This document shows positions 34,424 through 42,994 of a DNA stretch of 64,000 nucleotides, one piece after another. Location of the stretch: contig CBINFS010000009.1 in NCBI GenBank assembly GCA_966250015.1, forward strand, positions 62,001-126,000. Reading direction: 5' to 3'. The notes under the pieces are model-generated. The model searched no databases and was not told where the DNA came from. It was given only the letters and a program-made list of their open reading frames with translations. This stretch comes from CBINFS01 sp966250015. Its GTDB lineage: Bacteria; Bacteroidota; Rhodothermia; Rhodothermales; DASSAV01. The number at the start of each line of letters is the position of its first letter. The stretch's first letter is position 1. The translations under genes and the position numbers were made by a program.

Positions 34424-34828
34424 ATGAACATACGCCAGCTATCTGGCCGTGTCGAACAGGCGCCGGAGGTACAGTCGCGGGCGTCACCGCAGGGTGTACC
34501 GTCGAAGGCCAGAAACGGGCCGACGTTTGCCGAGGTGCTCCGCAGGAGCCGCGCGCAGCTCGACCGGCCAGGGGACGAGATCAAGATCTCCACGCACGCA
34601 CAACAACGGATCGCACAGCGATCGATCGCGTTCGGCGACGACGAAAAATCGAACATGCTGGATGCGATGAGGCTGCTGGAGGAAAAAGGCGCCGCCGACG
34701 CCCTGCTCTTGCGTGACGACGCCGCTTTCATCGTGAACGTCCCCACACGAACCGTCGTCACGGCTCTGGGACGTGACGAGCTCCAGCAGAGAGTTTTCAC
34801 CCAGATTGACAGTGCTTATTTGCTCTAA
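34424..34828 (+). CDS. Flagellar operon protein of the TIGR02530 type
   Basis: The 134-residue protein has the core of this uncharacterised family, ISTHAQQRIAQRSIAFGDDE followed by MRLLEEKGAADALLLRDDAA and a final IVNVPTRTVVTAL. Homologues are found between flgD and flgE in Firmicutes, spirochaetes and others; the function is not established, and an assembly role in the hook is assumed from the location. Confidence 0.85.
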   Translation: MNIRQLSGRVEQAPEVQSRASPQGVPSKARNGPTFAEVLRRSRAQLDRPGDEIKISTHAQQRIAQRSIAFGDDEKSNMLDAMRLLEEKGAADALLLRDDAAFIVNVPTRTVVTALGRDELQQRVFTQIDSAYLL

Positions 34829-34874
34829 CTACCCTTACACACACGGCGGGACCCACAAAAAACGGGGCGCCGGA

Positions 34875-34900
34875 CCGCAGCAGACCGACCGAAGCTGCGG
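34875..34900 (+). other. Hairpin in the flgE leader
   Basis: CCGCAGC (34875-34881) pairs with GCTGCGG (34894-34900), followed by AAAAAACACATG. It ends about 24 bases before the flgE start, ahead of the ribosome site region GAGGATAG. It could adjust flgE translation or mark an mRNA processing point; the hook protein is needed in more copies than its neighbours. Confidence 0.4.
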
Positions 34901-34923
34901 AAAAAACACATGAGGATAGACCT

Positions 34924-36153
34924 ATGATCCGCTCACTTCGCACCGGAGTATCCGGACTCAAAAGCAGCCAGATTCGTATGGACGTGGTTGGCAACAACAT
35001 TTCGAACGTCAATACGATCGCATTCAAGCGCAGCCGCGCCGCCTTCAACGAGGTGCTCGGCCAGCAGCTTCTCGGCGTCGGCCGTACGGCCGGTGGCACG
35101 GGCATCAACCCGTCATTCGTCGGCCTCGGCGTCGCAACGGGATCGATCGACCAGAACTGGTCTCAGGGCGCGCTCGAAAACACGAACATCGCGACCGACC
35201 TTGCCCTCAACGGCGACGGCTTCTTCATTGCCAAGGCCAACGATCGGCTCCTCCTTACGCGTGCCGGCAACTTCACGTTTAACCGTTACGGCGAGCTCGT
35301 GACGGCCAACGGCCTGAACATTCAGGGCTGGGCATTTGACTCCAACGGCGCACTCATGACGGGTCCTCCGACCAATGTCAAGATCGACCTGAACGCTCAG
35401 GCTCCGGCCCGCGCTACGACACAAGCTGTTGTAGGGGGCAACCTCTCGGCCGACCTGGCTGATGGGGAGAGTACATCGATCTCAACCGTTTTTTACGACC
35501 AAAAAGGCTCACCCCATACTGTTGTGATCGAGTTTACGAAAACTGGCCCGAACAATTGGAGCTACGAAATTACTTACGGGGGCGACCCGGCAAATTCTCC
35601 ATTCACTGACCAACCAACTGGAACACTGAATTTCGGTACTGATGGCTATTTGCCGGACACCGCCTTACCGGCTGAGCTCGATTGGGACCCTGGGTACGTT
35701 GAGGGCGGTGCAACCATCACGATCGACTTCAGCAAGCTGATGCAGACGAGCGGGTCGACCTCGGCCACGTTCCAGGATCAGAACGGCGCCGGCTCCGGAC
35801 AGCTCGCCGGATTCAGCATCAACCCGGAAGGCATCCTCGAGCTGAACTTCACCAACGGTGAACAGCAGAAGGCTTTCCAGATCGCAATCGGAAACGTGAA
35901 CAATCCGAATGGTCTCGAGCAGAAGGGTGAGAACTTCTACTCGACCACGAGCGCCTCGGGCGACCTCCAGCTCATGCGTGCGGGTCGCGACCTGCCGACG
36001 GCCGTCGTGTCCGGTACGCTTGAAATGAGCAACGTGGACCTCGCCACGGAGTTCACCGACATGATCATCGCCCAGCGCGGCTACCAGGCTTCCGCTCGCG
36101 TGATCACCACGTCGGACGAGATGCTCCAGGAGACCGTACAGCTCAAGCGGTAA
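34924..36153 (+). CDS. flgE: Flagellar hook protein FlgE
   Basis: The 409-residue protein begins MIRSLRTGVSGLKSSQIRMD and has the rod/hook motif GNNISNVNTIAFKRSRAAFN, the FlgE D1/D2 domains and the C-terminal helix MSNVDLATEFTDMIIAQRGY. It polymerises about 120-130 copies into the hook. It ends the operon, followed by a strong terminator. Confidence 0.95.
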   Translation: MIRSLRTGVSGLKSSQIRMDVVGNNISNVNTIAFKRSRAAFNEVLGQQLLGVGRTAGGTGINPSFVGLGVATGSIDQNWSQGALENTNIATDLALNGDGFFIAKANDRLLLTRAGNFTFNRYGELVTANGLNIQGWAFDSNGALMTGPPTNVKIDLNAQAPARATTQAVVGGNLSADLADGESTSISTVFYDQKGSPHTVVIEFTKTGPNNWSYEITYGGDPANSPFTDQPTGTLNFGTDGYLPDTALPAELDWDPGYVEGGATITIDFSKLMQTSGSTSATFQDQNGAGSGQLAGFSINPEGILELNFTNGEQQKAFQIAIGNVNNPNGLEQKGENFYSTTSASGDLQLMRAGRDLPTAVVSGTLEMSNVDLATEFTDMIIAQRGYQASARVITTSDEMLQETVQLKR

Positions 36154-36175
36154 TCCTGACCTGGTATCATGAGAG

Positions 36176-36213
36176 CGTCCCGCATCCCAAAGGGTGCGGG
36201 ACGTTTTCTTTTT
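36176..36213 (+). terminator. Rho-independent terminator of the flgB-flgE operon
   Basis: CGTCCCGCA (36176-36184) pairs perfectly with TGCGGGACG (36195-36203), followed by TTTTCTTTTT. The T-run touches the stop codon of the convergent cysteine desulfurase gene. Confidence 0.95.
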
Positions 36214-37366
36214 ACCGGGTTAGACGCTTGTATACGCGCACGAGCCTCTCGACGGCTTCGTCCACGTCCTGTTCGGTGTTGTCTTTTCCGAGCGAAAACC
36301 GGACGGACGCTGACGCGGTCGTGCGATCGAGACCGGCAGCGAGCAGAACGTGGCTCGGCTCGAGCGCCCCGCTCGTACAAGCCGAACCGGCCGATACCAT
36401 GACCCCCTCGACGTCGAGGTTCAAGATCAGCATTTCCCCATCCACCGGCCTGCCCTCAACGGGTGGGAAGGCAATGTTCAAGAGGTGAGGCGACGAGAGC
36501 CCGTCTTCGAGCGGTGTGTTGCAGACGAAGGCGTCTCCCAGCGCCTGACGTAACGTCTCGTAAAGCCGTGCCCTAAGCTTGACGACGTGATTCCATCGTT
36601 CCTCACGTTCCCGCATCGCAAGGTCGAATGCCTCTGCAAGTCCGACGATGGCGGCTACGTTCTCCGTTCCTGCCCTCCGCCTGCGTTCTTGCGATCCTCC
36701 CTCCACCAGCGGCGTAAAAAAGATACCCGAACGGACGTACAGGATGCCGATCCCCTTCGGACCGTACAGCTTGTGCCCTGAAATCGAAAGCAGATCGACG
36801 CCGAGGGCATCCACGTTAAGCTCGAAGAGACCTGCCGCCTGCACCGCATCACTGTGGAACGGAATGCCCTTCGTCCGGCACAGGTCTGCGATCTGTGTGA
36901 CCGGATTGATGGCGCCAGTCTCGTTATTGGTGTGCATCAGAGAAACAAGACCCGTACCTTCCGTTAGAGCGTCCTTTAGTTCCTGAAGATCAATCGCACC
37001 GAACCGGTTGGGTTTCAAGATGGTGACGGGCCGACCAAGCTTCCGCAGGCTTTCAGCGGGACGCAACGTGGCCTCGTGCTCGGCAGCCGAAGTGACGACG
37101 TGATTTTTACCCGCTCGAGGCACTCCCTTCAGGGCCGTATTGTTCGACTCGGTGCCTCCGCTGGTGAAGATGATTTCGGATGGGACAGCCCCAAGGTGTG
37201 CCGCGATCCGCTCCCTGCACGCCTCGACGGTTACTCTTGCGCGGCGTCCCAGGTTGTGAACAGACGATGCATTTCCATACGTATCCGTTAGGAAAGGCAC
37301 CATCGCCTGGAACACGCGGGGGTCTATCGGTGTGGTTGCGGCATGATCGAAATAAATGACGCGCAT
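36212..37366 (-). CDS. Cysteine desulfurase, NifS/IscS family
   Basis: The 384-residue PLP enzyme removes sulfur from cysteine for Fe-S clusters and thiolation. It starts MRVIYFDHAATTPIDPRV; GGTESNNTALKG binds phosphate, HSDAVQAAG holds the pyridine-contacting aspartate, Lys199 in SISGHKLYGPKG is the Schiff-base lysine, and Cys330 in SAGSACTSGALEPSHVL is the persulfide cysteine, with the flexible-loop pattern of group I (IscS/NifS). An in-frame TTG at 37420 would add 18 residues. No iscU is adjacent, so specific pathway and symbol are left open. Confidence 0.92.
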   Translation of the reverse strand: MRVIYFDHAATTPIDPRVFQAMVPFLTDTYGNASSVHNLGRRARVTVEACRERIAAHLGAVPSEIIFTSGGTESNNTALKGVPRAGKNHVVTSAAEHEATLRPAESLRKLGRPVTILKPNRFGAIDLQELKDALTEGTGLVSLMHTNNETGAINPVTQIADLCRTKGIPFHSDAVQAAGLFELNVDALGVDLLSISGHKLYGPKGIGILYVRSGIFFTPLVEGGSQERRRRAGTENVAAIVGLAEAFDLAMREREERWNHVVKLRARLYETLRQALGDAFVCNTPLEDGLSSPHLLNIAFPPVEGRPVDGEMLILNLDVEGVMVSAGSACTSGALEPSHVLLAAGLDRTTASASVRFSLGKDNTEQDVDEAVERLVRVYKRLTR

Positions 37367-37481
37367 GGAAGGTGTAATATTTGCGTCGGCTACCAAAATC
37401 GGTGGCTCCAATGCTTTCAAATACCGTTAGTTAAGAATTAGCCGGGGCAATATCAGGGTTTTTTAGACGAGTGCAGGTGAC

Positions 37482-38792
37482 ATGGATAAATTCGTTATTT
37501 ACGGTGGTAATTACCTTGAAGGAGAGCTCCCGGTAAGTGGTTCCAAGAATACGGCGCTCCCGCTCATGGCTGCCTCCATTTTGGCGGATGGCACCACCGT
37601 ACTCGAAAACATCCCCAACTTACAGGACGTCACGACGTTCGCGCACGTCCTCCGCATCTCGGGCGCATCGGTCCAGTTCGACCCAAAAGAGCACCGCATG
37701 CACATCGACGCTTCGCGCGTGAACTTTCCCGAGGCTCCGTACGAGCTGGTGAAAAAGATGCGCGCATCATTTTACATGCTTGGCGCTCTTCTCGGACGCG
37801 CGGGTTCGGCACGTGTTTCCCTGCCCGGCGGGTGCGCCTGGGGTCCCCGGCCGGTGAATCTACATTTAGAAGGAATGAAAGCACTCGGCGCCGAGATCGA
37901 CCTGGACCAGGGTTACGTCGTGGCAAAGGCGCCGGGTGGCAGGCTGACCGGGGGAACCTTCGCGCTCGATCCACCAAGCGTAGGAGCCACGATCAACCTC
38001 TTACTCGCGGCGGTGACGGCACGTGGATCGTCGCGCATCGAAAATGCTGCGCGTGAACCGGACGTGATCGTCTTCGGCGAGATGCTCCAGCAGATGGGGG
38101 CGAAAATTGAAGGACTGGGGTCAACGATCATAGAGATTGAAGGAGTTGACGCCCTCAAGCCCATCACCTTCAAAAACACCCCTGACCGCATCGAGCTCGG
38201 TACGTTCATGATCGCGGCGGCCATGGCCGGCAGACCCGGCGACCTGATTCACATCTCCAACGCCGCACCGGAACACCTCGGCGAAGCCTTTGTCGATGCG
38301 TTCGCCCGCACGGGCACGAAGTTCAGCTTTGGTCCGGGTTACGTCGACGTGATTCCCACAGACGAAATCCAACCCGTTTCGATCGAAACCGCCGTTTACC
38401 CCGGCTTCCCTACCGACCTTCAGGCCCAGTGGACGGTCTTCATGACGCAGGCCAAAGGGAACAGCCGGATCACGGATACGATTTACACCGACCGTTTCGC
38501 CCACATTCCCGAGCTGCATCGGATGAACGTCAATGCCATCGTGGTGGGCAACCAGGTCGTCGTCGCCGGGAACAGGCCCATCAAAGGCGCCTACGTGATG
38601 AGCACCGACCTCCGTGGAAGTGTGTCGCTCGTGCTGGCAGGACTCGTCGCCGAGGGTGAAACGCACGTCCAGCGTATCTACCACCTCGACCGGGGTTACG
38701 AAAACCTGGAAGGTAAGCTGTCGGCAGCTGGCATCGCCGTTCAGCGCGTCGCATACCAGGAGTTTCCGGACCCGGTCAACGAGACGGCTTAA
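37482..38792 (+). CDS. murA: UDP-N-acetylglucosamine 1-carboxyvinyltransferase MurA
   Basis: The 436-residue enzyme makes the first committed step of peptidoglycan synthesis, adding enolpyruvate to UDP-GlcNAc. The inside-out EPSP-synthase-like fold is seen in the SGSKNTALPLMAASILADG start (catalytic Lys22 and Asn23) and the loop GGCAWGPRPV with the reactive Cys118, so it should be fosfomycin-sensitive in this respect. TDLRGSVSLVLAGL and the RGYENLEGKL end are typical. It diverges from the cysteine desulfurase. Confidence 0.95.
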   Translation: MDKFVIYGGNYLEGELPVSGSKNTALPLMAASILADGTTVLENIPNLQDVTTFAHVLRISGASVQFDPKEHRMHIDASRVNFPEAPYELVKKMRASFYMLGALLGRAGSARVSLPGGCAWGPRPVNLHLEGMKALGAEIDLDQGYVVAKAPGGRLTGGTFALDPPSVGATINLLLAAVTARGSSRIENAAREPDVIVFGEMLQQMGAKIEGLGSTIIEIEGVDALKPITFKNTPDRIELGTFMIAAAMAGRPGDLIHISNAAPEHLGEAFVDAFARTGTKFSFGPGYVDVIPTDEIQPVSIETAVYPGFPTDLQAQWTVFMTQAKGNSRITDTIYTDRFAHIPELHRMNVNAIVVGNQVVVAGNRPIKGAYVMSTDLRGSVSLVLAGLVAEGETHVQRIYHLDRGYENLEGKLSAAGIAVQRVAYQEFPDPVNETA

Positions 38793-38815
38793 CCGCAGCT
38801 GCCGCACGCTTCACG

Positions 38816-41800
38816 TCAGAAGACGGCGCTCAGCTGCATGCGAAGGGTGTGTATGGCAGGCGCCCCGGACGGGACGCGGCCGTCGTACGAGAGAGACGCA
38901 CGCAGATACGCGTTGAGCGAATACTGCCCTTGAACGGTCCACAGGAGCGATCTTCCGGGGCCACGGCCATCGGTCAGCTCGTACCGCGCAAGACCAACCG
39001 CATCCCCTTCGAGGCTGATCTGCGCCAGCTCGACCCTGGCCGACGATTGCAGCTTCTGAAGAACGGAATACCTTGCCTCAACGGGGATTTTCAACAGGGT
39101 GGCTCGTCGGTTCCCGACATAATCCCGCTTCCACGACGCGGAGAGCCCGCTGAGGAGCTGTACGGACCGATCCGGACTGTACGAAAGCTCAGGTTCCAGG
39201 TTGAGCGCCTCGATGTCATATCTGCGGGAGGAAAACGACTCGCTGAGCACCCGATTACGCTCGGTAGATGCGGTGAGCTTGATTCCAAATGCCGGGATGG
39301 GTTTGTATCTCCCTACCAGACTCCAGGAATTTAAAAACCGCTGCTCCTCCCCTGCCGAAAGCTCGGAGAGGTTCCTAAGCTGGTTAAAGGCCAGGTCGAG
39401 CCCATACCTCGGCTCGTTTCTGAAAAATTGAAGCTCCTGCCCTATCCTGATCCGGCCGTTGAGAGTGTTGACGGAGCTCATGAAGCGGTTCAGGTTCAGC
39501 AGGTAAATCTGAGCAAGGTCTTGCTCGCGGCTCTTTTCGACGACTTCGAAGGTAGTGCGACTCGTGACCTTTGAAAAAGTCCGTTTCCACGCCGTAGCAC
39601 TGTTTCGCCAGACGCGATCGGGATCGAGCACGATCCGAAACCTTGCCTGTACGCCGATCACCGACGTCAGCGTATCAGAGGGTAGATACGTTCTTGCGTA
39701 CTGCCCTTCGTTGGGCGTGCGTTCCGGAATGAACTCGTCTACCTGGATGATGCCGTCGTTGTTGGCGTCCTCCCAGACGTACTGAGCCTCGGTATACTCC
39801 GGCCCCGTACGAACGTAGATCTCTTGCAGGAGGGGCGTCCGTTCGGTTAGCGCTTCGTAGAACCAGGACGCCTCGATCGCACGCTGGAACGGAGTATACC
39901 GGCTGTTCCACTGAATGATGACCGATTCGTTGTCCTCCCGGCCTTCCTGAATCCGGAAGTAATCGTCGAACGAACGTATCCGATACCCGATGTCGGCATT
40001 CGTCGTGAATGCACGTACGTTGCGAAGGACCCACCGAGACTGGAGCGTCCAGGAGGTGGATGACGGGCGGAGCATACCCCCCGCAGCAGCCTCCTCCGTC
40101 CGATACTCGATCTCCCCTCCCGCCTCGAATCGATCCGTCACCCACGTCAGTCCGGGACGGTATTCGACGAAAACGAACGAAGTGCTCGTAAGGCTGTCCG
40201 TCAACGTAGGTTTAACCAGGCGTCTCTCCTGCTCCACTTCCAGGTGAGGCACAAGTCGTCCGTTGAGCAACGCGTACTGAAGGGTCCCAAGCTGCCGAAG
40301 CCAGTTGCCCCGCTCGTCAAACAGTGAATCCCGGCTGGACACGTATTCGAATCGATAATCGAGCTGAGGATATCGCAGCTCGTGGATCTGCAGCGTGGCG
40401 GCCTGCCGGTCAGCCGCAAATGTCCTCCCAAGATCAATCCGGCCAATTTCACCCTGCAGGCTCGAGGCCGGTGAGAACGTGAAAAGGATCGACCCTTCGT
40501 CCGTGACCTCCTGTTCCGATAAAAGATCGATACCTGATGGGGCGCCGCTCCGGGTCGGCAGGTTCCACTGCCGTTCGAACTCCACGGGCCGTATTCGATC
40601 GAACGGCTCGAACCGGCTGTCGACGAACCGGCGGCGTATCGAGCCGGAAATCGTCGCGAACCTGGCGTCCTGCGGGGTCACCTCGAGCCCGGCGGTATAG
40701 GCCCATCCAAGGTCGTCGCCCGAGTCAAGATCGGAGAGCCGGTTCTGATCGTGGATGGACTGCGCCCACTCTCCAAACAGGCGAAAACCGCGGACCGGCT
40801 CGATGCCTCCGTGAAGGTCCACGAGCTGTTTGCTTCGAGGTTTGGGGATTACTCGAACCGGTTCGTACTCCCCCATCCCTTCTCCCCTGTACTCGTAGAG
40901 GATCCCGTTGACTGCCCGGCCGGCGCGGACGTACCGCCCACGCCCGGCACCCACGCGGGTGAACCGCACCCGGAAGACGTCGACGCTGTCGGCCGGTCTG
41001 CTGCTGAGAGCCACGTAGATCGTATCCATAGTGCCGCCGACACCGGGGCGCAGCTCACGTGCGTACTGGACGTACGGCGCCTCGGCGTCAAAGACGACAC
41101 GTTCAGCCCCTGACCGAATGGCTGGACCGTCGCCAGCCTCCACGAGCAGGAGCGAATCCAGGCTGGTGAGCCCGAGCTCCGCGTTGAAGCTTCGCCCGTC
41201 CGCCTCGCGCAAAAAGGTCCCTCCAACGACGGCGCGTGCGGTCCCGTCGCTGCGCTGCCACAGATTGGTTTCGATCTGCGAGCCGACGATCGTACGTGTG
41301 AACTCACTCGTGGTGTACTGAAACTCGACGAGTATCCGCCGGTCTTCGGTGATCAGACGCCGTGGAGTAAAGGTGATCTCCCCCGTCTGATAGTCGACCA
41401 CGTAGTCATTGGTCTCCCCACGGGTCATTCGCCGGCCGTCGAGATAGACGGTTTCGGAGCCTGCGATGACGACGATGAACTGCTCCCCTTCGTTTCCTTC
41501 GAGCCGGTAAGGGCCTTGCACGCCGTCGATGGGTTCGATCTGTTGCGAGCGGTAGATGCCTCGAGAAGCCGCGCCCGACAGCACCAGATTCCCCCCTCCA
41601 AATAGCCGGTTTGGTGGATCCGGGTAACGGGTGGAGACGGATACACCCTGCAGCTTCCGGTTGAACCGGGCGAACTCGGTGCCGGTCAAGGCCAGATCGA
41701 AGTCGCCAAGCTGTGCGGTGCCATACGGAGATTGAAGCTGAATGGAAACCCGATCGAACTCACTGAGGCGTTGCGTCGTGCCTTCCGGTTGGATCGGCGT

Positions 41801-42400
41801 ATTCTCGTCGGTAAGCACGGCCTGGAGACGAACGCCCTCGGTCACCTCACCCGCTAACTGCATGCGAAGGCCGGACTCGACCGAAAGGTCGCGGTTGTTG
41901 CCTGCGATGATCCCCCTCGTGATCGAGCCGCTCCGCTGGAGCCGGGTGCTCCCGAAGAGATCATCCTCTCCTGCGGCAGTTGTTGCCTGACGCGGTTTGG
42001 GGGATGCCGTCGTCGTGTCGGGAGCGTCGGGGGACGTACGGACGATGCTGTGCAACCTGAAGGGTTCCGTATATCGGAACGGCAGCACCCGGTACTCGAC
42101 TACGAGCAAAGACCCGTCGGGCACCGGTTTTTTGAGCCACAGCCTGCCGTGCCGGTAGTCGAGCCGGTAAGAGGTAGAGTCGAGGCGAGTTTCGCCGAAT
42201 TGAAGAGACTCCGATCCCGGCAGAATGAACGGTTGAAGGATGAAGGGCTGCGGCTCGGACAGGTCGAGCGTGTCCCGAAACACACCGGTTTCCGGAATCG
42301 AGGGAAGGTCCTGACCGGTCGCGGTATAAAGAGGTATCACGAAATACCCCACCCACGCCATCAGAACCAGACGGAATATGGTAGTGATGAGGTTCCGCAA
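38816..42400 (-). CDS. Large outer-membrane beta-barrel protein of unknown function
   Basis: The 1,194-residue product has an N-terminal hydrophobic export signal (LVLMAWVGYFVIPLYTATGQ) and ends RMQLSAVF, with the terminal aromatic residue of outer-membrane proteins. Most of its second half is short amphipathic strands, as in a large barrel. A segment near residues 320-370 (VYLDGRRMTRGETNDYVVDY, QTGEITFTPRRLIT) resembles repeats found in SprA-like surface proteins of Bacteroidota. An EF-hand-like loop, DANNDGIIQVDEF, near residue 890 could bind calcium. No function can be assigned. Confidence 0.75.
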   Translation of the reverse strand: MRNLITTIFRLVLMAWVGYFVIPLYTATGQDLPSIPETGVFRDTLDLSEPQPFILQPFILPGSESLQFGETRLDSTSYRLDYRHGRLWLKKPVPDGSLLVVEYRVLPFRYTEPFRLHSIVRTSPDAPDTTTASPKPRQATTAAGEDDLFGSTRLQRSGSITRGIIAGNNRDLSVESGLRMQLAGEVTEGVRLQAVLTDENTPIQPEGTTQRLSEFDRVSIQLQSPYGTAQLGDFDLALTGTEFARFNRKLQGVSVSTRYPDPPNRLFGGGNLVLSGAASRGIYRSQQIEPIDGVQGPYRLEGNEGEQFIVVIAGSETVYLDGRRMTRGETNDYVVDYQTGEITFTPRRLITEDRRILVEFQYTTSEFTRTIVGSQIETNLWQRSDGTARAVVGGTFLREADGRSFNAELGLTSLDSLLLVEAGDGPAIRSGAERVVFDAEAPYVQYARELRPGVGGTMDTIYVALSSRPADSVDVFRVRFTRVGAGRGRYVRAGRAVNGILYEYRGEGMGEYEPVRVIPKPRSKQLVDLHGGIEPVRGFRLFGEWAQSIHDQNRLSDLDSGDDLGWAYTAGLEVTPQDARFATISGSIRRRFVDSRFEPFDRIRPVEFERQWNLPTRSGAPSGIDLLSEQEVTDEGSILFTFSPASSLQGEIGRIDLGRTFAADRQAATLQIHELRYPQLDYRFEYVSSRDSLFDERGNWLRQLGTLQYALLNGRLVPHLEVEQERRLVKPTLTDSLTSTSFVFVEYRPGLTWVTDRFEAGGEIEYRTEEAAAGGMLRPSSTSWTLQSRWVLRNVRAFTTNADIGYRIRSFDDYFRIQEGREDNESVIIQWNSRYTPFQRAIEASWFYEALTERTPLLQEIYVRTGPEYTEAQYVWEDANNDGIIQVDEFIPERTPNEGQYARTYLPSDTLTSVIGVQARFRIVLDPDRVWRNSATAWKRTFSKVTSRTTFEVVEKSREQDLAQIYLLNLNRFMSSVNTLNGRIRIGQELQFFRNEPRYGLDLAFNQLRNLSELSAGEEQRFLNSWSLVGRYKPIPAFGIKLTASTERNRVLSESFSSRRYDIEALNLEPELSYSPDRSVQLLSGLSASWKRDYVGNRRATLLKIPVEARYSVLQKLQSSARVELAQISLEGDAVGLARYELTDGRGPGRSLLWTVQGQYSLNAYLRASLSYDGRVPSGAPAIHTLRMQLSAVF

Positions 42401-42555
42401 ACTACTCGTGCATGCCGATTTGACGACAGGGCGGCCAGTATACTACGTCGTAGCGATGTGCATGCAGCGAAATCCGTGACTTGCAACGAAAAGGATACGT
42501 CGTGAACACCCCTCGTCTCAACAGGTTTCTGCCTGCCGGACGCGTCGAGTTCCCC

Positions 42556-42900
42556 CTACGGCTTGCGAAATGCCGGCTTACGTTGCGGTACGATCATCTG
42601 TTCATCGATACCGTGTGGAGGGGCGATACGAATGATCTTGGCGTCGAGGGTCGGATCCGGCGTAATCAGGATGTGCGGATCAACAGACGCAGCCTCCCTT
42701 GATCCGGACCTCCATTTAGTGCCCGGTGGTAACAATGTAGCCGTTACCGCAGGATTTAGAAAGGATGTCATCATGCCGGGGGACTTTTCGATTTGTCCCG
42801 GAAGGTTGCAACAGGGGGAGGCGCCCGTCAGTGCGGACGCCGATCCAACCAGCATGGTGAGCGCGACGGTCAGGCTGTTGACAGATCGAAGTACATTCAC
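42556..42900 (-). CDS. Possible small secreted protein (weak)
   Basis: A 114-residue frame begins MNVLRSVNSLTVALTMLVGS, which looks like a signal peptide, but the mature part (QIEKSPGMMTSFLNPAVTAT, then Pro-rich) matches nothing I know, and no good ribosome site precedes the ATG. It lies between two minus-strand genes. Overlapping frames on both strands are also open, so this may be non-coding. Confidence 0.35.
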   Translation of the reverse strand: MNVLRSVNSLTVALTMLVGSASALTGASPCCNLPGQIEKSPGMMTSFLNPAVTATLLPPGTKWRSGSREAASVDPHILITPDPTLDAKIIRIAPPHGIDEQMIVPQRKPAFRKP

Positions 42901-42994
42901 GGCAAGACACAGCTAAGACGTCAACGGAAGCAATGTTATAACGCATCACCACCCCTCGTCATTGTGTGTCTGTGCCGTGGCAGACTCGGGCGGT

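Noticed and set aside
42430..42450. Short palindrome CTACG-T-CGTAG
   Set aside because: Only five-base arms, near no clear promoter; expected by chance in this length of sequence.
42563..42916. A 117-codon plus-strand frame between the giant outer-membrane protein and the M16 peptidase
   Set aside because: It overlaps an equally open minus-strand frame with a better signal peptide; neither has a good ribosome site, and only the minus-strand one is listed, with low confidence.
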